Below are positions 25,813 through 34,345 of a stretch of DNA of 53,802 nt, piece after piece. The notes beneath the pieces are model-generated. The model saw only the letters and a program-made list of their open reading frames with translations. It ran no database searches and was not told where the DNA came from. The DNA is taken from assembly GCA_964473735.1 (NCBI GenBank), contig CAYYQD010000008.1, positions 1 to 53,802 of the forward strand, written 5' to 3'. Position 1 is the first letter of the stretch. Each line of letters begins with the position of its first letter. The DNA is from JAADCS01 sp964473735 (lineage in GTDB: Bacteria; Hydrothermota; Hydrothermia; LBFQ01). Position numbers and translations under genes: made by a program.

Positions 25813-26628
25813 ATGGCGAAGGTGGACGTAAAGCTTATACAGACTGTCCGTGAGGCCACGGGTGCCGGTCTTATGGACGTGAAGAAGGCCCTTGAGGAGG
25901 CGAACGGGGACGTGGATAGGGCCATAGAGATCCTGAGGAAGATGGGGATAGCCAAGGCCGAGAAGAAGGTATCACGTACTACCAAAGAAGGCCTAATCTT
26001 TACCGCCTCCGACGAGAACTTCAAGTGGGGAGCGGTCGTTGAGGTGGGTTGCGAGACGGACTTCGTAGCGAGAACGGACGATTTTAAGTCCTTCGGTGAA
26101 AAGGCCCTTCGGGTGCTCTTAGAGAAGAAGGCCAACAGCGTTGAGGAGCTCATGGATCCGTCCCTTGAGGAGGAGATGAAGGTGCTCTCCGGGAAGGTCG
26201 GGGAGAAGATAGAGATAAAGAAGGTCGCTTACTTCTCCACGGACGACGGGATGGTGTATATCTACGTCCATCCGGGGGCGACGAAGGGGGCGATCGTGGA
26301 GATCTACCCTCCCGACACGGAGGTGGCGGAGGAGACGGCGATGCAGATCACGGCCATGAAGCCCATAGCCGTCTCCAGGGACGAGGTCCCCGAGGAGGTC
26401 CTTCAGAAGGAGCGGGAGATATACGAGGAGCAGGCCCGTAAGGAGGGGAAGCCCGAGAAGGTCATACCCCGCATAGTTGAGGGTAAGATCAGGGCCTTCC
26501 TCAGCGAGAGGACCCTCCTTGATCAACCTTACATGAAGGACCCGAAGGTTTCCTTCGGTGAATGGCTCAAGTCCCGGGGGGACTTCGTGGTTAGGCGTTT
26601 CGTCAGATTTGACGTCCATGAAGATTAA
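25813..26628 (+). CDS. tsf: Elongation factor Ts
   Basis: Nucleotide exchange factor for EF-Tu. The 271-residue product has the UBA-like N-domain with VREATGAGLMDVKKALEEANGD split by the usual loop, the core EVGCETDFVARTDDF, and the C-terminal dimerisation region. AAAAGGAGG precedes the ATG. Last gene of the ribosomal operon, next to rpsB as in most bacteria. Confidence 0.97.
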   Translation: MAKVDVKLIQTVREATGAGLMDVKKALEEANGDVDRAIEILRKMGIAKAEKKVSRTTKEGLIFTASDENFKWGAVVEVGCETDFVARTDDFKSFGEKALRVLLEKKANSVEELMDPSLEEEMKVLSGKVGEKIEIKKVAYFSTDDGMVYIYVHPGATKGAIVEIYPPDTEVAEETAMQITAMKPIAVSRDEVPEEVLQKEREIYEEQARKEGKPEKVIPRIVEGKIRAFLSERTLLDQPYMKDPKVSFGEWLKSRGDFVVRRFVRFDVHED

Positions 26629-26637
26629 CTGAACCCG

Positions 26638-26680
26638 GGGGAGGAGGGTTGCTACACATGTACCCGTACCCTCCTCTCCC
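26638..26680. terminator. Hairpin between convergent tsf and membrane protein gene
   Basis: GAGGAGGGT (26641-26649) pairs with ACCCTCCTC (26668-26676) around an 18-base loop, with more G/C pairs outside. It lacks a T-run, so it may be a weak or factor-assisted terminator. Confidence 0.4.
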
Positions 26681-26692
26681 TTGAACTGAAGC

Positions 26693-28096
26693 TCAGGAGG
26701 ATGGAGGAAGAGCTGTTTTAGACCTCCTTTTAAGCAAAGAGGCGACGACCAGAACCACGAGCACGGGCTCAAACTGAAAGCGGAAGCGCATGTTCTCCCT
26801 CCTCTCAAACGTGGTATGCACTACGATGAGATAGATGAGGAAGAGGGAGAGAGTACCCGTTCCGGGGGATTTAAGGAGACGTGGAAGGGTGTAGATGAAA
26901 GACAGGAGCAGGAGTAAAACGGTCAGACCGGGAAATCCCTTTCCCAGCCAGCCGTACAGCAGGTCGTAGGTTCGTATCCATACCTTCAGACTCTTGAAGG
27001 TTCGCATATTGCCCTCGTAAAAGAGTAGGTGAAGCGGCCCGTAAACGTACGCGTAGGGAGGATAGGTGAAAATCTTGAAGGCGGAAAGGACGGATCTGGC
27101 GTAAGCCCACGGGTACCTCAGGAACAGCCTCAGGTTGTCCCGTAGAAGTATCCGCGATACCGTGGGATAGACGGAGTGATTATAATTGTACGTACCTACG
27201 GTGGGTTTCACCGTAGAGTCAAGGGACGGTACGCCCGTTCGTCTGTCGTATCCAAGGATGGATATATAAACGTCCGGAGGGGCAAAAGGTCTCACCGTCA
27301 TGAGAGGCGAGACTAACCCTTCCTCCTTAAGCCTGCGAAACCTACTCTCGTCCCATCCGCGCATGTTCCACAGCATCCTGAACAGGTTCATACCGGTCCA
27401 GCTCGTGGCGGAGAAGGTGCCGAACAGGGCGTAGTTCTTCATGTACCAAGCCAGAGCAGGGGAACCGGCGATCAGGGTGGCGGCTAAGACCGTTCTCCAG
27501 CGTCCGACGTGATACCACACGAGAGGCAGCGCCACGATGAGGAAGAGGACGATATGATAGCTCGCCCGGATCAGGGTCAGGAGGGTAAGGACGGATAGAG
27601 CCCCGAGCAGGCCCGCGAGACTGATCCTACGGGATGTCCTGATCAACAGAAGGGAGAAGAGGGATGTAAGGAACAGTACAGGGTAGGTATAGAAGTACCA
27701 GGTCTCGTACAGGATGGAGGAGGGATTCAGAACGAAGGCCACTACCACCAGAACCGCGGAGAAGAGCCGTTTGAGGCCCAGAGCCAGACCTAACCGGTAC
27801 AGTACGAGGGAGGTCGCCAGCCCAAGGGTCAGGAAAAGGGTATCAAGGAAGAGGTCGGGAAAGGGAAGACGGAGGGCCACGGCCGTAAGCAGGTTGAACA
27901 GGGGAGGTTGCATGTGGAGGTACCACAGGGAACGGAACAGGTCATCCTTAAGCCATACCGGATCAAGTAGCTGCCAGGCCCAAATTAGAGAGGAGGTGTC
28001 AAAGACCATCCCCAAAAGGATCCGGAGAATAGCCCGTGATAAAAGGAAAACGGCCACCACGCATAGGGCGTACGGATCCCCTATCCAGCGTTTCAT
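26693..28096 (-). CDS. GT-C-like polytopic membrane glycosyltransferase
   Basis: The 467-residue protein has about ten membrane helices. An early loop contains DLFRSLWYLHMQPPLFNLL; the acidic residues and His-Met-Gln-Pro-Pro resemble the first luminal loop of GT-C/ArnT-PMT-type enzymes, which use lipid-linked sugars. The donor and acceptor cannot be predicted. It may modify surface glycans or proteins, which fits its operon partner, an outer-membrane barrel. Its ATG overlaps the carbamate kinase stop by four bases. Confidence 0.7.
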   Translation of the reverse strand: MKRWIGDPYALCVVAVFLLSRAILRILLGMVFDTSSLIWAWQLLDPVWLKDDLFRSLWYLHMQPPLFNLLTAVALRLPFPDLFLDTLFLTLGLATSLVLYRLGLALGLKRLFSAVLVVVAFVLNPSSILYETWYFYTYPVLFLTSLFSLLLIRTSRRISLAGLLGALSVLTLLTLIRASYHIVLFLIVALPLVWYHVGRWRTVLAATLIAGSPALAWYMKNYALFGTFSATSWTGMNLFRMLWNMRGWDESRFRRLKEEGLVSPLMTVRPFAPPDVYISILGYDRRTGVPSLDSTVKPTVGTYNYNHSVYPTVSRILLRDNLRLFLRYPWAYARSVLSAFKIFTYPPYAYVYGPLHLLFYEGNMRTFKSLKVWIRTYDLLYGWLGKGFPGLTVLLLLLSFIYTLPRLLKSPGTGTLSLFLIYLIVVHTTFERRENMRFRFQFEPVLVVLVVASLLKRRSKTALPPSS

Positions 28097-29022
28097 GGTA
28101 GAACGGTAGTACCAACCTCTCCCCTTTCCGCCTCCGTGAGGTACTCCGGTGAGGTTATCACCACGCGCTTCCCACCTTTCCTTATAAAGTCTATGGCGGC
28201 CTCTACCTTCGGCAACATACTCCCGGGGGCGAAGTGCCCCTCTTCCATGTACCTCTTAAGCTCCTCAACCCTGACCTTTGTAAGGGGTTGCTGGTTCGGT
28301 TTCCCGTAGTTTATATAGACGTACGGAACCTGCGTCAGGATGTAAAGGGCGTCCGCCCCTATCTCGCTGGCAAGGAGACTACTCGCCCTGTCCTTATCTA
28401 TAACTGCCGACACCCCGGAGAGCCTACCCGTGACGGGGATCCCACCCCCACCCACGCCTATCACCACGACCCCCACCTCGGCGAGGGCGCCGATTATCTT
28501 CGCGTTTATCACCCTAAGGGGTCTGGGGGAACCCACGACCAACCTCCAACCCCTGTTGGCATCCTCCTTGACGGGGAGGCCGGTCAGTATGGATAGCTCC
28601 ATAGCCTTCTCCCTGTTCATGAACTCCCCTATGGGTTTTTCAGGTCTCTTCAGTGAAGGGTCGGACGGAGATACCTCAACGAGGGTTATCAGCGTGGCCA
28701 CCTCCCTCTCTATCCCTCTCTCTTTCAGTACACGGCGTAGGGTCTGCTCAAGTACGTAGCCTATCCAACCCTGCGTGGAGGAGGTCAAGGCGTGAAGGGG
28801 ATACATGGGGTAGCGCTCCCTGGTGAGGAAGTGCCTCATGAACTCCATACCGACCTGTGGCCCGTTTCCATGCGTAATGACCACCTTCTTTCCCTCCGAA
28901 AAGAAACCCGCCTCCGCCAACCTCTGAAAGGTCAGAAGCGCGTTCTCGTAATGGGTCTCGTAATCAAAACCCTCCCCCTTCTTACGGAGAGCGTTTCCCC
29001 CAAGGGCCACCACTACCTTCAT
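28093..29022 (-). CDS. arcC: Carbamate kinase
   Basis: Makes or uses carbamoyl phosphate: carbamate + ATP to carbamoyl phosphate + ADP. The 309-residue sequence has VVVALGGNAL at the N-terminus, THGNGPQVG, GVGGGGIPV and the C-terminal GSMLPKVEAAIDF, all diagnostic of the amino-acid-kinase subfamily ArcC. No arginine deiminase or ornithine carbamoyltransferase gene is adjacent. Instead it sits between the barrel gene and the membrane glycosyltransferase-like gene, overlapping both by four bases. Confidence 0.95.
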   Translation of the reverse strand: MKVVVALGGNALRKKGEGFDYETHYENALLTFQRLAEAGFFSEGKKVVITHGNGPQVGMEFMRHFLTRERYPMYPLHALTSSTQGWIGYVLEQTLRRVLKERGIEREVATLITLVEVSPSDPSLKRPEKPIGEFMNREKAMELSILTGLPVKEDANRGWRLVVGSPRPLRVINAKIIGALAEVGVVVIGVGGGGIPVTGRLSGVSAVIDKDRASSLLASEIGADALYILTQVPYVYINYGKPNQQPLTKVRVEELKRYMEEGHFAPGSMLPKVEAAIDFIRKGGKRVVITSPEYLTEAERGEVGTTVLP

Positions 29023-29804
29023 TTAGAGTACGCTACGCCTATAACGTGTCTGTCTCCAAGGAGCCCTAAAGGGTTGTAGGCGTAGGTGAAGGCGAAGCTG
29101 CGGTAATTCAGACCGAAGATGAAGAACATCCCGGCGATCCTATCCCTACCGTACCCACCGTACAGGGAGGAGAAGTGGGAGTTGTACCCCACCTTAAAGC
29201 GGAAGAGGTCGTACTCCAGACCGGAGGCGACGGAAAAGGAGGGGCCACCGACGGAGTAGTAGCTGGCCTGTGCCTGCGCTACCACGTGGGAGTACCTGAC
29301 CTCACCCCCCACGTACCCCCTGAAATCCGTGCGGGAGCGCCGCAGTCCGACGGGAAGCACCTCGTACCCTATGCCGTCTAACGTGGCGTACGTTCTCAAA
29401 TAGCCCCAATCTTTAGGGAAGGAGCGTCCCGCGGATAGGACCGTTGCTACGGCCACCCCCCTAACCTGCGGGGAGAGTGAAGCGTACCTGACGGACGGCC
29501 CCACCTTCAAGGTGAAACCTCTTACCTTTACCGTATAGGTGCCGTCAACGGAAACGAAGTTGGCGGAGAAGGTCCCTAAAGAATCTCCGTTTTCATCCGT
29601 CATGGCCATACTACCGGAGGTGAAGAACTTCACTCTCACGCCGTAGCGCCCGTGGTTGCCACCGACGACCCCTCCGTACGTCCCGGAGGCGTAGTTGTAG
29701 CCCGCGGAGTAGAAGGTGAAATTCGGAAAGGCCTTTCCCTCAATCTCCCACGGCGAGTAGCCTAAGTTGAAAATATCGTAGGCGTAGGAAACCATTAGGA
29801 GCAT
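29019..29804 (-). CDS. PorV/PorQ-like outer-membrane beta-barrel
   Basis: This 261-residue protein has a very short hydrophobic start (MLLLMVSYA) followed by DIFNLGYSPWEIEGKAF. Long runs of alternating residues and many Gly/Tyr follow, with a segment MTDENGDSLGTFSANFVSVDG. These fit the PorV/PorQ (UPF0164) family of beta-barrels, which in type IX secretion shuttle or retain cargo at the outer membrane. Assignment to PorQ rather than PorV is uncertain. First gene of a three-gene operon with arcC. Confidence 0.65.
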   Translation of the reverse strand: MLLMVSYAYDIFNLGYSPWEIEGKAFPNFTFYSAGYNYASGTYGGVVGGNHGRYGVRVKFFTSGSMAMTDENGDSLGTFSANFVSVDGTYTVKVRGFTLKVGPSVRYASLSPQVRGVAVATVLSAGRSFPKDWGYLRTYATLDGIGYEVLPVGLRRSRTDFRGYVGGEVRYSHVVAQAQASYYSVGGPSFSVASGLEYDLFRFKVGYNSHFSSLYGGYGRDRIAGMFFIFGLNYRSFAFTYAYNPLGLLGDRHVIGVAYSK

Positions 29805-29810
29805 GGGCGT

Positions 29811-29816
29811 ATTCTA
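29811..29816 (-). promoter_or_regulatory. -10 element TAGAAT for the PorV/PorQ-like operon
   Basis: TAGAAT ends 6 bases before ATG 29804. Confidence 0.6.
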
Positions 29817-29849
29817 ACGGGGAAAGCCGTATGGAGTACGCGCCTCCTT

Positions 29850-32069
29850 TTATAGGCTTCCAGAAACGTTGAAGGAGAAGGTGTAGTACCATCTGCGGAG
29901 GAGGTCGTACCCGCCCGTCAGGGCCCCCTCTATCATCACATCCCCGACCCCTCTACTACCCCTTAACGTTGTCGTAAGGAAAGGACCGGGAGGTTTGTAC
30001 CGTTTTTCGGGCCCGGCCTCGCCGAAGAAAACCCTGTATCCTCCCTCCACGGATAACCACCCTCTCGTCCTAAGTACGGGCGACAGAGCGTAAGATTTCC
30101 CCCTCATCACCTCCATCCCTCCCTCCACCCATCCCCTTGAGTATCCCGTCTCGGAAGAGAAGTAGAGGACCGAATCCGCTCCGAAAACCTTATTTACCGC
30201 TTCAACGGAGAGGTACCACCTCCGTCCGATACGTCCTTCCGCGCTCCTCTCGGAGTACGGGTAGGTACTTACCCTATCCTCGGCTACTCTACCACGGACG
30301 GAGTAGGAGGAGCCGACGGAGTGAGCATCAACGGAGTACCTCTCCACGCCGTTGCCCACTTTGGCCGAAAGTCCGACTCCTGTCCTTTCTCCCGAGACGG
30401 AGAGGGAGAGGTCGTAGGCCGGTTCCCCTCTGGGGAAGTACAGCACCTCCTTCCTATAAGAGCCGTAGGGGTAGGGGACGAACCTACCGCTGGAGTCCCT
30501 CTCGTAGTCCCCCCACCCCTTTCCCACGTATACGAACCTCTCCTGCCTGTAGAACTCCTGCGAGCTCCGAACACCCCCCCTGACGGAGATACGCCCCCAC
30601 GTTATCCCCACGTTTCCCATAAGACTCCTGCCTATGGGGGTCGTTGAGTAGTAGAGGGATAACCTCCTGACCCTCAACGAGAGTGAATACCCCAGAAAAC
30701 CATCGTCGTACCTCCTGACGTCCGCCGTTATACCCTTGCCCCTCATCTCTACCCCCCTGTAGGCTGTGGCCGTATCCCGGTAGAAGTGGTAGTGCGCCTC
30801 AATTCCCCGTACCTTTACCCCGACCCTCCCCCATCTCCGGACAGGGAAGAGGGAGTACTCACCGAAGAGCATCCGGTAGGCTCCCTTCAATCTGTACCCG
30901 ACCTCCGTCCTTTTCCCTACGCCGGACACCACCTCTCCGAACAGGGACGTCCCCTCGGAGCCGTACCCCACTCCGATTCTGGCCTCACCGTACTTATCTC
31001 CTCTCCATAGGCCGCGGTTGTACCTTACGACGGTAGGTCTCGGGCCGTAGGATAGATCCCCGGAGGTGCTCAGGTAGAGCTTTGATCCTGAACGTACCTC
31101 CCAAACCGTCCCGTACGTTGGGGCGTCCCCCACCTTTCCCCCCAAGATCCTCACTTCGCCGTCTCTTCCGGACAGGGTGAGCGTCCCTAAGGTCGTACGT
31201 GGAGAGGTGTCCGGAGGTACGAGTCTGTACCCGCCGCTGTCCGTCCTGACGTATCCGTTCCCCGTGAAGGAGTACTCCCCACCCTCGGAGGGGACGAAGG
31301 TGCAGGAGAGGTTCCCCTTCCCCGGTGTAAGGAGGAAAGTGTCCCCCTTAAGAACGTAGTCCCCACCGTTGGAGAACACGCACCCGTTTATGACCTTAAC
31401 GGCCGGTCTCTCGTGGTAGAGGGATAACCCGACCCTTCCGGTGCCAAGGCGGGCGGTGAGGACGTGGGAGGGCGATAGGGAAGCCGGCTGGTACTCCACG
31501 GTCAATAGGTCCCCATCGTTGAAGGGTACTAAGAGGTACAGGGCGTTCCCCTCCGGCAGCAACCTGTAGTCCCCATCCTTCAGGGGCCTACCGTTGATAT
31601 ACACCCTGACGCTGTTCCTGACGACGGGCCTATCCGAAAAGGTGTAGGGGCCGGGATAGTTCCCCGTAAGTGGTACCTCCCTCCTGATTACCGGGGCGTA
31701 CCTCCTTAAGTAGAGCAGGGAGGCCGATTTCCCCGAGACCTCTATCCCCTCGCCCCGTACCCTGCCCGTGATTAGATCTTCCGTGAGTATCCCGCCACGG
31801 AGGGAGTACCCTCCCCTCTCAAAGAGGATGCTCAGCTCCTGTAGGTCCTCAACCCTCTTCACTTCCCCGCTGATCCCCGCCGCATCCGTCGCCTTTATAC
31901 GTGACTCCCAACCTTCCCCCGAGATCCCTATTGAGACGGAAACCCCCTCGCTCCCGAAGGAGTACTCTCCCTTTACCCTGACTGATGAGGTGTCCTCAAT
32001 CCGGATCGGTGAAACGATGGTGTCGGGTGAAGTGTCCACGGGGAGAACGAAGAGCTCGTAAAGCCACAT
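29850..32069 (-). CDS. Large outer-membrane beta-barrel protein
   Basis: The 739-residue product is dominated by alternating beta-strand patterns with many Tyr, Gly, Arg and Ser, ending in NVSGSL. A segment near residue 150 (VRVYINGRPLKDGDYRLLP, then LTVEYQP) resembles the repeated motif of SprA and other FCB-group surface proteins. The start is firm: the upstream gene's stop TAG directly precedes the ATG in the same frame. The exported N-terminus (MWLYELFVLPV) is therefore genuinely short and without basic residues. Function unknown; translated with the lipoprotein upstream. Confidence 0.65.
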   Translation of the reverse strand: MWLYELFVLPVDTSPDTIVSPIRIEDTSSVRVKGEYSFGSEGVSVSIGISGEGWESRIKATDAAGISGEVKRVEDLQELSILFERGGYSLRGGILTEDLITGRVRGEGIEVSGKSASLLYLRRYAPVIRREVPLTGNYPGPYTFSDRPVVRNSVRVYINGRPLKDGDYRLLPEGNALYLLVPFNDGDLLTVEYQPASLSPSHVLTARLGTGRVGLSLYHERPAVKVINGCVFSNGGDYVLKGDTFLLTPGKGNLSCTFVPSEGGEYSFTGNGYVRTDSGGYRLVPPDTSPRTTLGTLTLSGRDGEVRILGGKVGDAPTYGTVWEVRSGSKLYLSTSGDLSYGPRPTVVRYNRGLWRGDKYGEARIGVGYGSEGTSLFGEVVSGVGKRTEVGYRLKGAYRMLFGEYSLFPVRRWGRVGVKVRGIEAHYHFYRDTATAYRGVEMRGKGITADVRRYDDGFLGYSLSLRVRRLSLYYSTTPIGRSLMGNVGITWGRISVRGGVRSSQEFYRQERFVYVGKGWGDYERDSSGRFVPYPYGSYRKEVLYFPRGEPAYDLSLSVSGERTGVGLSAKVGNGVERYSVDAHSVGSSYSVRGRVAEDRVSTYPYSERSAEGRIGRRWYLSVEAVNKVFGADSVLYFSSETGYSRGWVEGGMEVMRGKSYALSPVLRTRGWLSVEGGYRVFFGEAGPEKRYKPPGPFLTTTLRGSRGVGDVMIEGALTGGYDLLRRWYYTFSFNVSGSL

Positions 32070-32921
32070 CTACTTCCAGTCGCTCACCCACACGGTCCCT
32101 ATGGAGTCCATGAGCGAGTACAGGTTCCCGGACGTATCCGTCAGGTAGACCCCCTTCCCGTACCCGAAGGCTAAGTACCCACCGTCCGGAGACCACGCCA
32201 ACCCTCTGATGCTGTCGGGAAGGGCCACGAGGGTTTCCCTCCTCTCCGGAGAGGATAGGGGGATAAGGAGGATCCTGAAGGAGTCGGAGGCCTCAACCAC
32301 GGCCAAACTCCCCCTATCGGGGGACGGGGTCGGATAAGCCGGTATGCCGTGCAGGAGCACCCACGGTGTCCAGGTGAGGGAATCCAAAGAGAAGACCTCT
32401 AACCTGCCGTTCCGGACGGCTAAAAGGTGTCTTTCATCCACGAAAGAGGGAAAGGATAGGGTATCGGACCCGTCGTACCATACCTGAACGAGGGACGTGT
32501 TTCTATCGTAGAGGGCGAGGTTCCCGCCGGCATCAAGGTGAAAGGTTATAAAGGCCACGTACCTGTTGGAGGGGCTAACCGCGGGCCAGAGCTGATCCGA
32601 GGGGGCGTCGTAGAGGGTGGCCGTATCGCCGTCGTATCGCATTATCCCGAAGTCTCCGCGGGCGTTGGAGGAGAGCAGAACCGCTCCTCCCCAGAACTTC
32701 GGATAGACCTCGTCCGACCCCGGAAGGTCCAGAAGGACCCTTAAAGAGAGGGAATCCACCCCGACGTAGAAGGTGCCGTAATCGTTTCCAATCTTCCCGA
32801 AGAGCAAGAGGGTGCCGGATATACTGTCAGGGGGGCTTTCCACAGGCCGCGACTGGGGTGGGGTGAAGTGGAACCTGCCACAGGATAGGAGGAGGAGGAT
32901 GCCGGCTAAGGCCTTACGCAT
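32070..32921 (-). CDS. TolB-like beta-propeller lipoprotein
   Basis: 283 residues with a lipoprotein signal (MRKALAGILLLLSC) and repeats of PD40/WD40 type, for example LWPAVSPSNRYVAFITF and RGLAWSPDGGYLAFGYG. Such propellers act as periplasmic scaffolds. Its stop abuts the start of the large barrel gene, so the two probably form an outer-membrane pair. Whether it binds that barrel is inference. Confidence 0.75.
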   Translation of the reverse strand: MRKALAGILLLLSCGRFHFTPPQSRPVESPPDSISGTLLLFGKIGNDYGTFYVGVDSLSLRVLLDLPGSDEVYPKFWGGAVLLSSNARGDFGIMRYDGDTATLYDAPSDQLWPAVSPSNRYVAFITFHLDAGGNLALYDRNTSLVQVWYDGSDTLSFPSFVDERHLLAVRNGRLEVFSLDSLTWTPWVLLHGIPAYPTPSPDRGSLAVVEASDSFRILLIPLSSPERRETLVALPDSIRGLAWSPDGGYLAFGYGKGVYLTDTSGNLYSLMDSIGTVWVSDWK

Positions 32922-32928
32922 GAGGTTA

Positions 32929-32934
32929 ATTCTA
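32929..32934 (-). promoter_or_regulatory. -10 element TAGAAT for propeller-barrel operon
   Basis: TAGAAT ends 7 bases before ATG 32921, back to back with the promoter at 32966. Confidence 0.6.
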
Positions 32935-32965
32935 CGGGTGCCACCACATCCCCGCGCTCATCCCT

Positions 32966-32971
32966 TAGAAT
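32966..32971 (+). promoter_or_regulatory. -10 element TAGAAT for the metal efflux operon
   Basis: TAGAAT ends 7 bases before ATG 32979. Confidence 0.6.
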
Positions 32972-32978
32972 ATCTACT

Positions 32979-34316
32979 ATGATTCTTAGTACTAAAAGAA
33001 TTAGTGCTATCCTCCTCGCTGCGGCGAGCCTATACTCGTGCGGGGGTGGGAAGTACGAGGAGGCCCTCAGGTTGAAAGGGAAGGAGGCGGAGGTCGTGAT
33101 ACGCTCCAGAGGAGGGGACCTGAAGGCCGGAGATAACGGTATAGAGGTGGAGGTGAAGCCGAAAGGTAAGCTGATAAGACTCTACCTGTACATGCCACCT
33201 ATGCCGGGTATGGCGGAGATGCGGGCTCCGGCCAAGCTCAAGGAAGTGGCGGAGAGTAGGTACAGGGGCAGCGTAAATATCCCTATGGAGGGGTCATGGC
33301 AGGTGGTGGCCGTGCTTGAGAGGGATACCTTGAAGACGGACGTCAGTATCCCGCTGATAGGGGGGAAGGGGATGGAAGGGGGGCATTCCTCCATGAAGAT
33401 GTCTATGGAGCATGGCGACGGGGGTGGCCCGACCCTCACCATCTCCGAAAGGAAGCTGGCGGCGATAAACGTATCCCTTTACACTGTCAAGGAAGGGGAG
33501 GATCGCGTCGTTATACCGGTGTCCGGTGAGGTAAAGTATCCCCCATCCAAGAGGTACGACCTCTCCCCCAGATTCGCCGGCTACATCACCCGTGTGGTGG
33601 TGGATAGGGAGGGGGAACGGGTATCTCGCGGGGACGTACTCTTCTACACGTACTCTCCGGAGCTCCTGCGTACCTACGAGGAGTACCGCTCAACGAAAAG
33701 CGAAGAGGCCCTCGCGAAGCTGACCCTATACGGAGTAAGGCCGGAGGATTTCAGGGATACCACCGTGGCCGTCAGGTCTCCCGTGTCGGGAAAGGTGGAG
33801 GAGGTTAGAGCCTCTGTGGGTAAGAGGTTCAAGGAAGGGGAACGTCTGTACGGCGTAATCACGTCCGACGCCGTATGGTTCGTGGGCCACGTACCACAGG
33901 ATAAGGCCGGGCTGATCCGCTTAGGGGACGCCGTGGTCGTGGGAGAGGCCGTGGGGAAGGTGATAAGCCTGTCCCCTACGCTTGACAGGAGAACCCGGAC
34001 CCTCTCTTTTGTAAGCCTACTGCCGGGCAGGTACAGGGAGGGGGAGGTTCTGGTGGGGAAGATCGTTAAGAAGGTAAAGGGTATAGTGGTGCCAACCGAC
34101 GCCGTGATAAGGACGGGGGAGAGGGATTACGTTTACGTTGAGGTTGGGAAGAACACCTTCTCCCCGAGGGAGGTAAAGGTCCTTATGGAGACGGAGAAAG
34201 GGTACGTGGTGGAGGGCCTGAAACCCGGAGAGAGGATAGTGGAGAGGGGAGTCTTCTTTATTGATGCCGAGGCATCCTTCAGGGGAATAGGGGGTGGGAA
34301 ACATGGAGCGCACTGA
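32979..34316 (+). CDS. CusB-like membrane fusion lipoprotein with N-terminal YtkA-like domain
   Basis: Periplasmic adaptor of a heavy-metal RND pump, 445 residues. The lipoprotein signal ends LYSCGGG. Residues about 35-110 resemble a YtkA/FixH-like beta domain (MPPMPGMAEMRAP). A Met/His-rich linker follows (MEGGHSSMKMSMEHGDGG), then the CusB-type barrel-sandwich and membrane-proximal domains (LSPRFAGYITRVVVDREGERV, VRSPVSGKVEEV). The Met/His linker suggests Cu(I) or Ag(I). It is followed 29 bases later by the RND pump gene; no TolC/CusC-like outer-membrane gene is adjacent. Confidence 0.82.
   Translation: MILSTKRISAILLAAASLYSCGGGKYEEALRLKGKEAEVVIRSRGGDLKAGDNGIEVEVKPKGKLIRLYLYMPPMPGMAEMRAPAKLKEVAESRYRGSVNIPMEGSWQVVAVLERDTLKTDVSIPLIGGKGMEGGHSSMKMSMEHGDGGGPTLTISERKLAAINVSLYTVKEGEDRVVIPVSGEVKYPPSKRYDLSPRFAGYITRVVVDREGERVSRGDVLFYTYSPELLRTYEEYRSTKSEEALAKLTLYGVRPEDFRDTTVAVRSPVSGKVEEVRASVGKRFKEGERLYGVITSDAVWFVGHVPQDKAGLIRLGDAVVVGEAVGKVISLSPTLDRRTRTLSFVSLLPGRYREGEVLVGKIVKKVKGIVVPTDAVIRTGERDYVYVEVGKNTFSPREVKVLMETEKGYVVEGLKPGERIVERGVFFIDAEASFRGIGGGKHGAH
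32982..33001 (+). promoter_or_regulatory. Palindrome at the start of the efflux operon
   Basis: TTAGTACTAA (32986-32995) is a perfect 10-bp palindrome within the wider imperfect ATTCT...AGAAT inverted repeat. It lies just inside the coding start, where a repressor would block early transcription. An operator role is a guess. Confidence 0.25.
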
Positions 34317-34345
34317 TAGGATAGACGAATCTACGGAGGTGGGAA

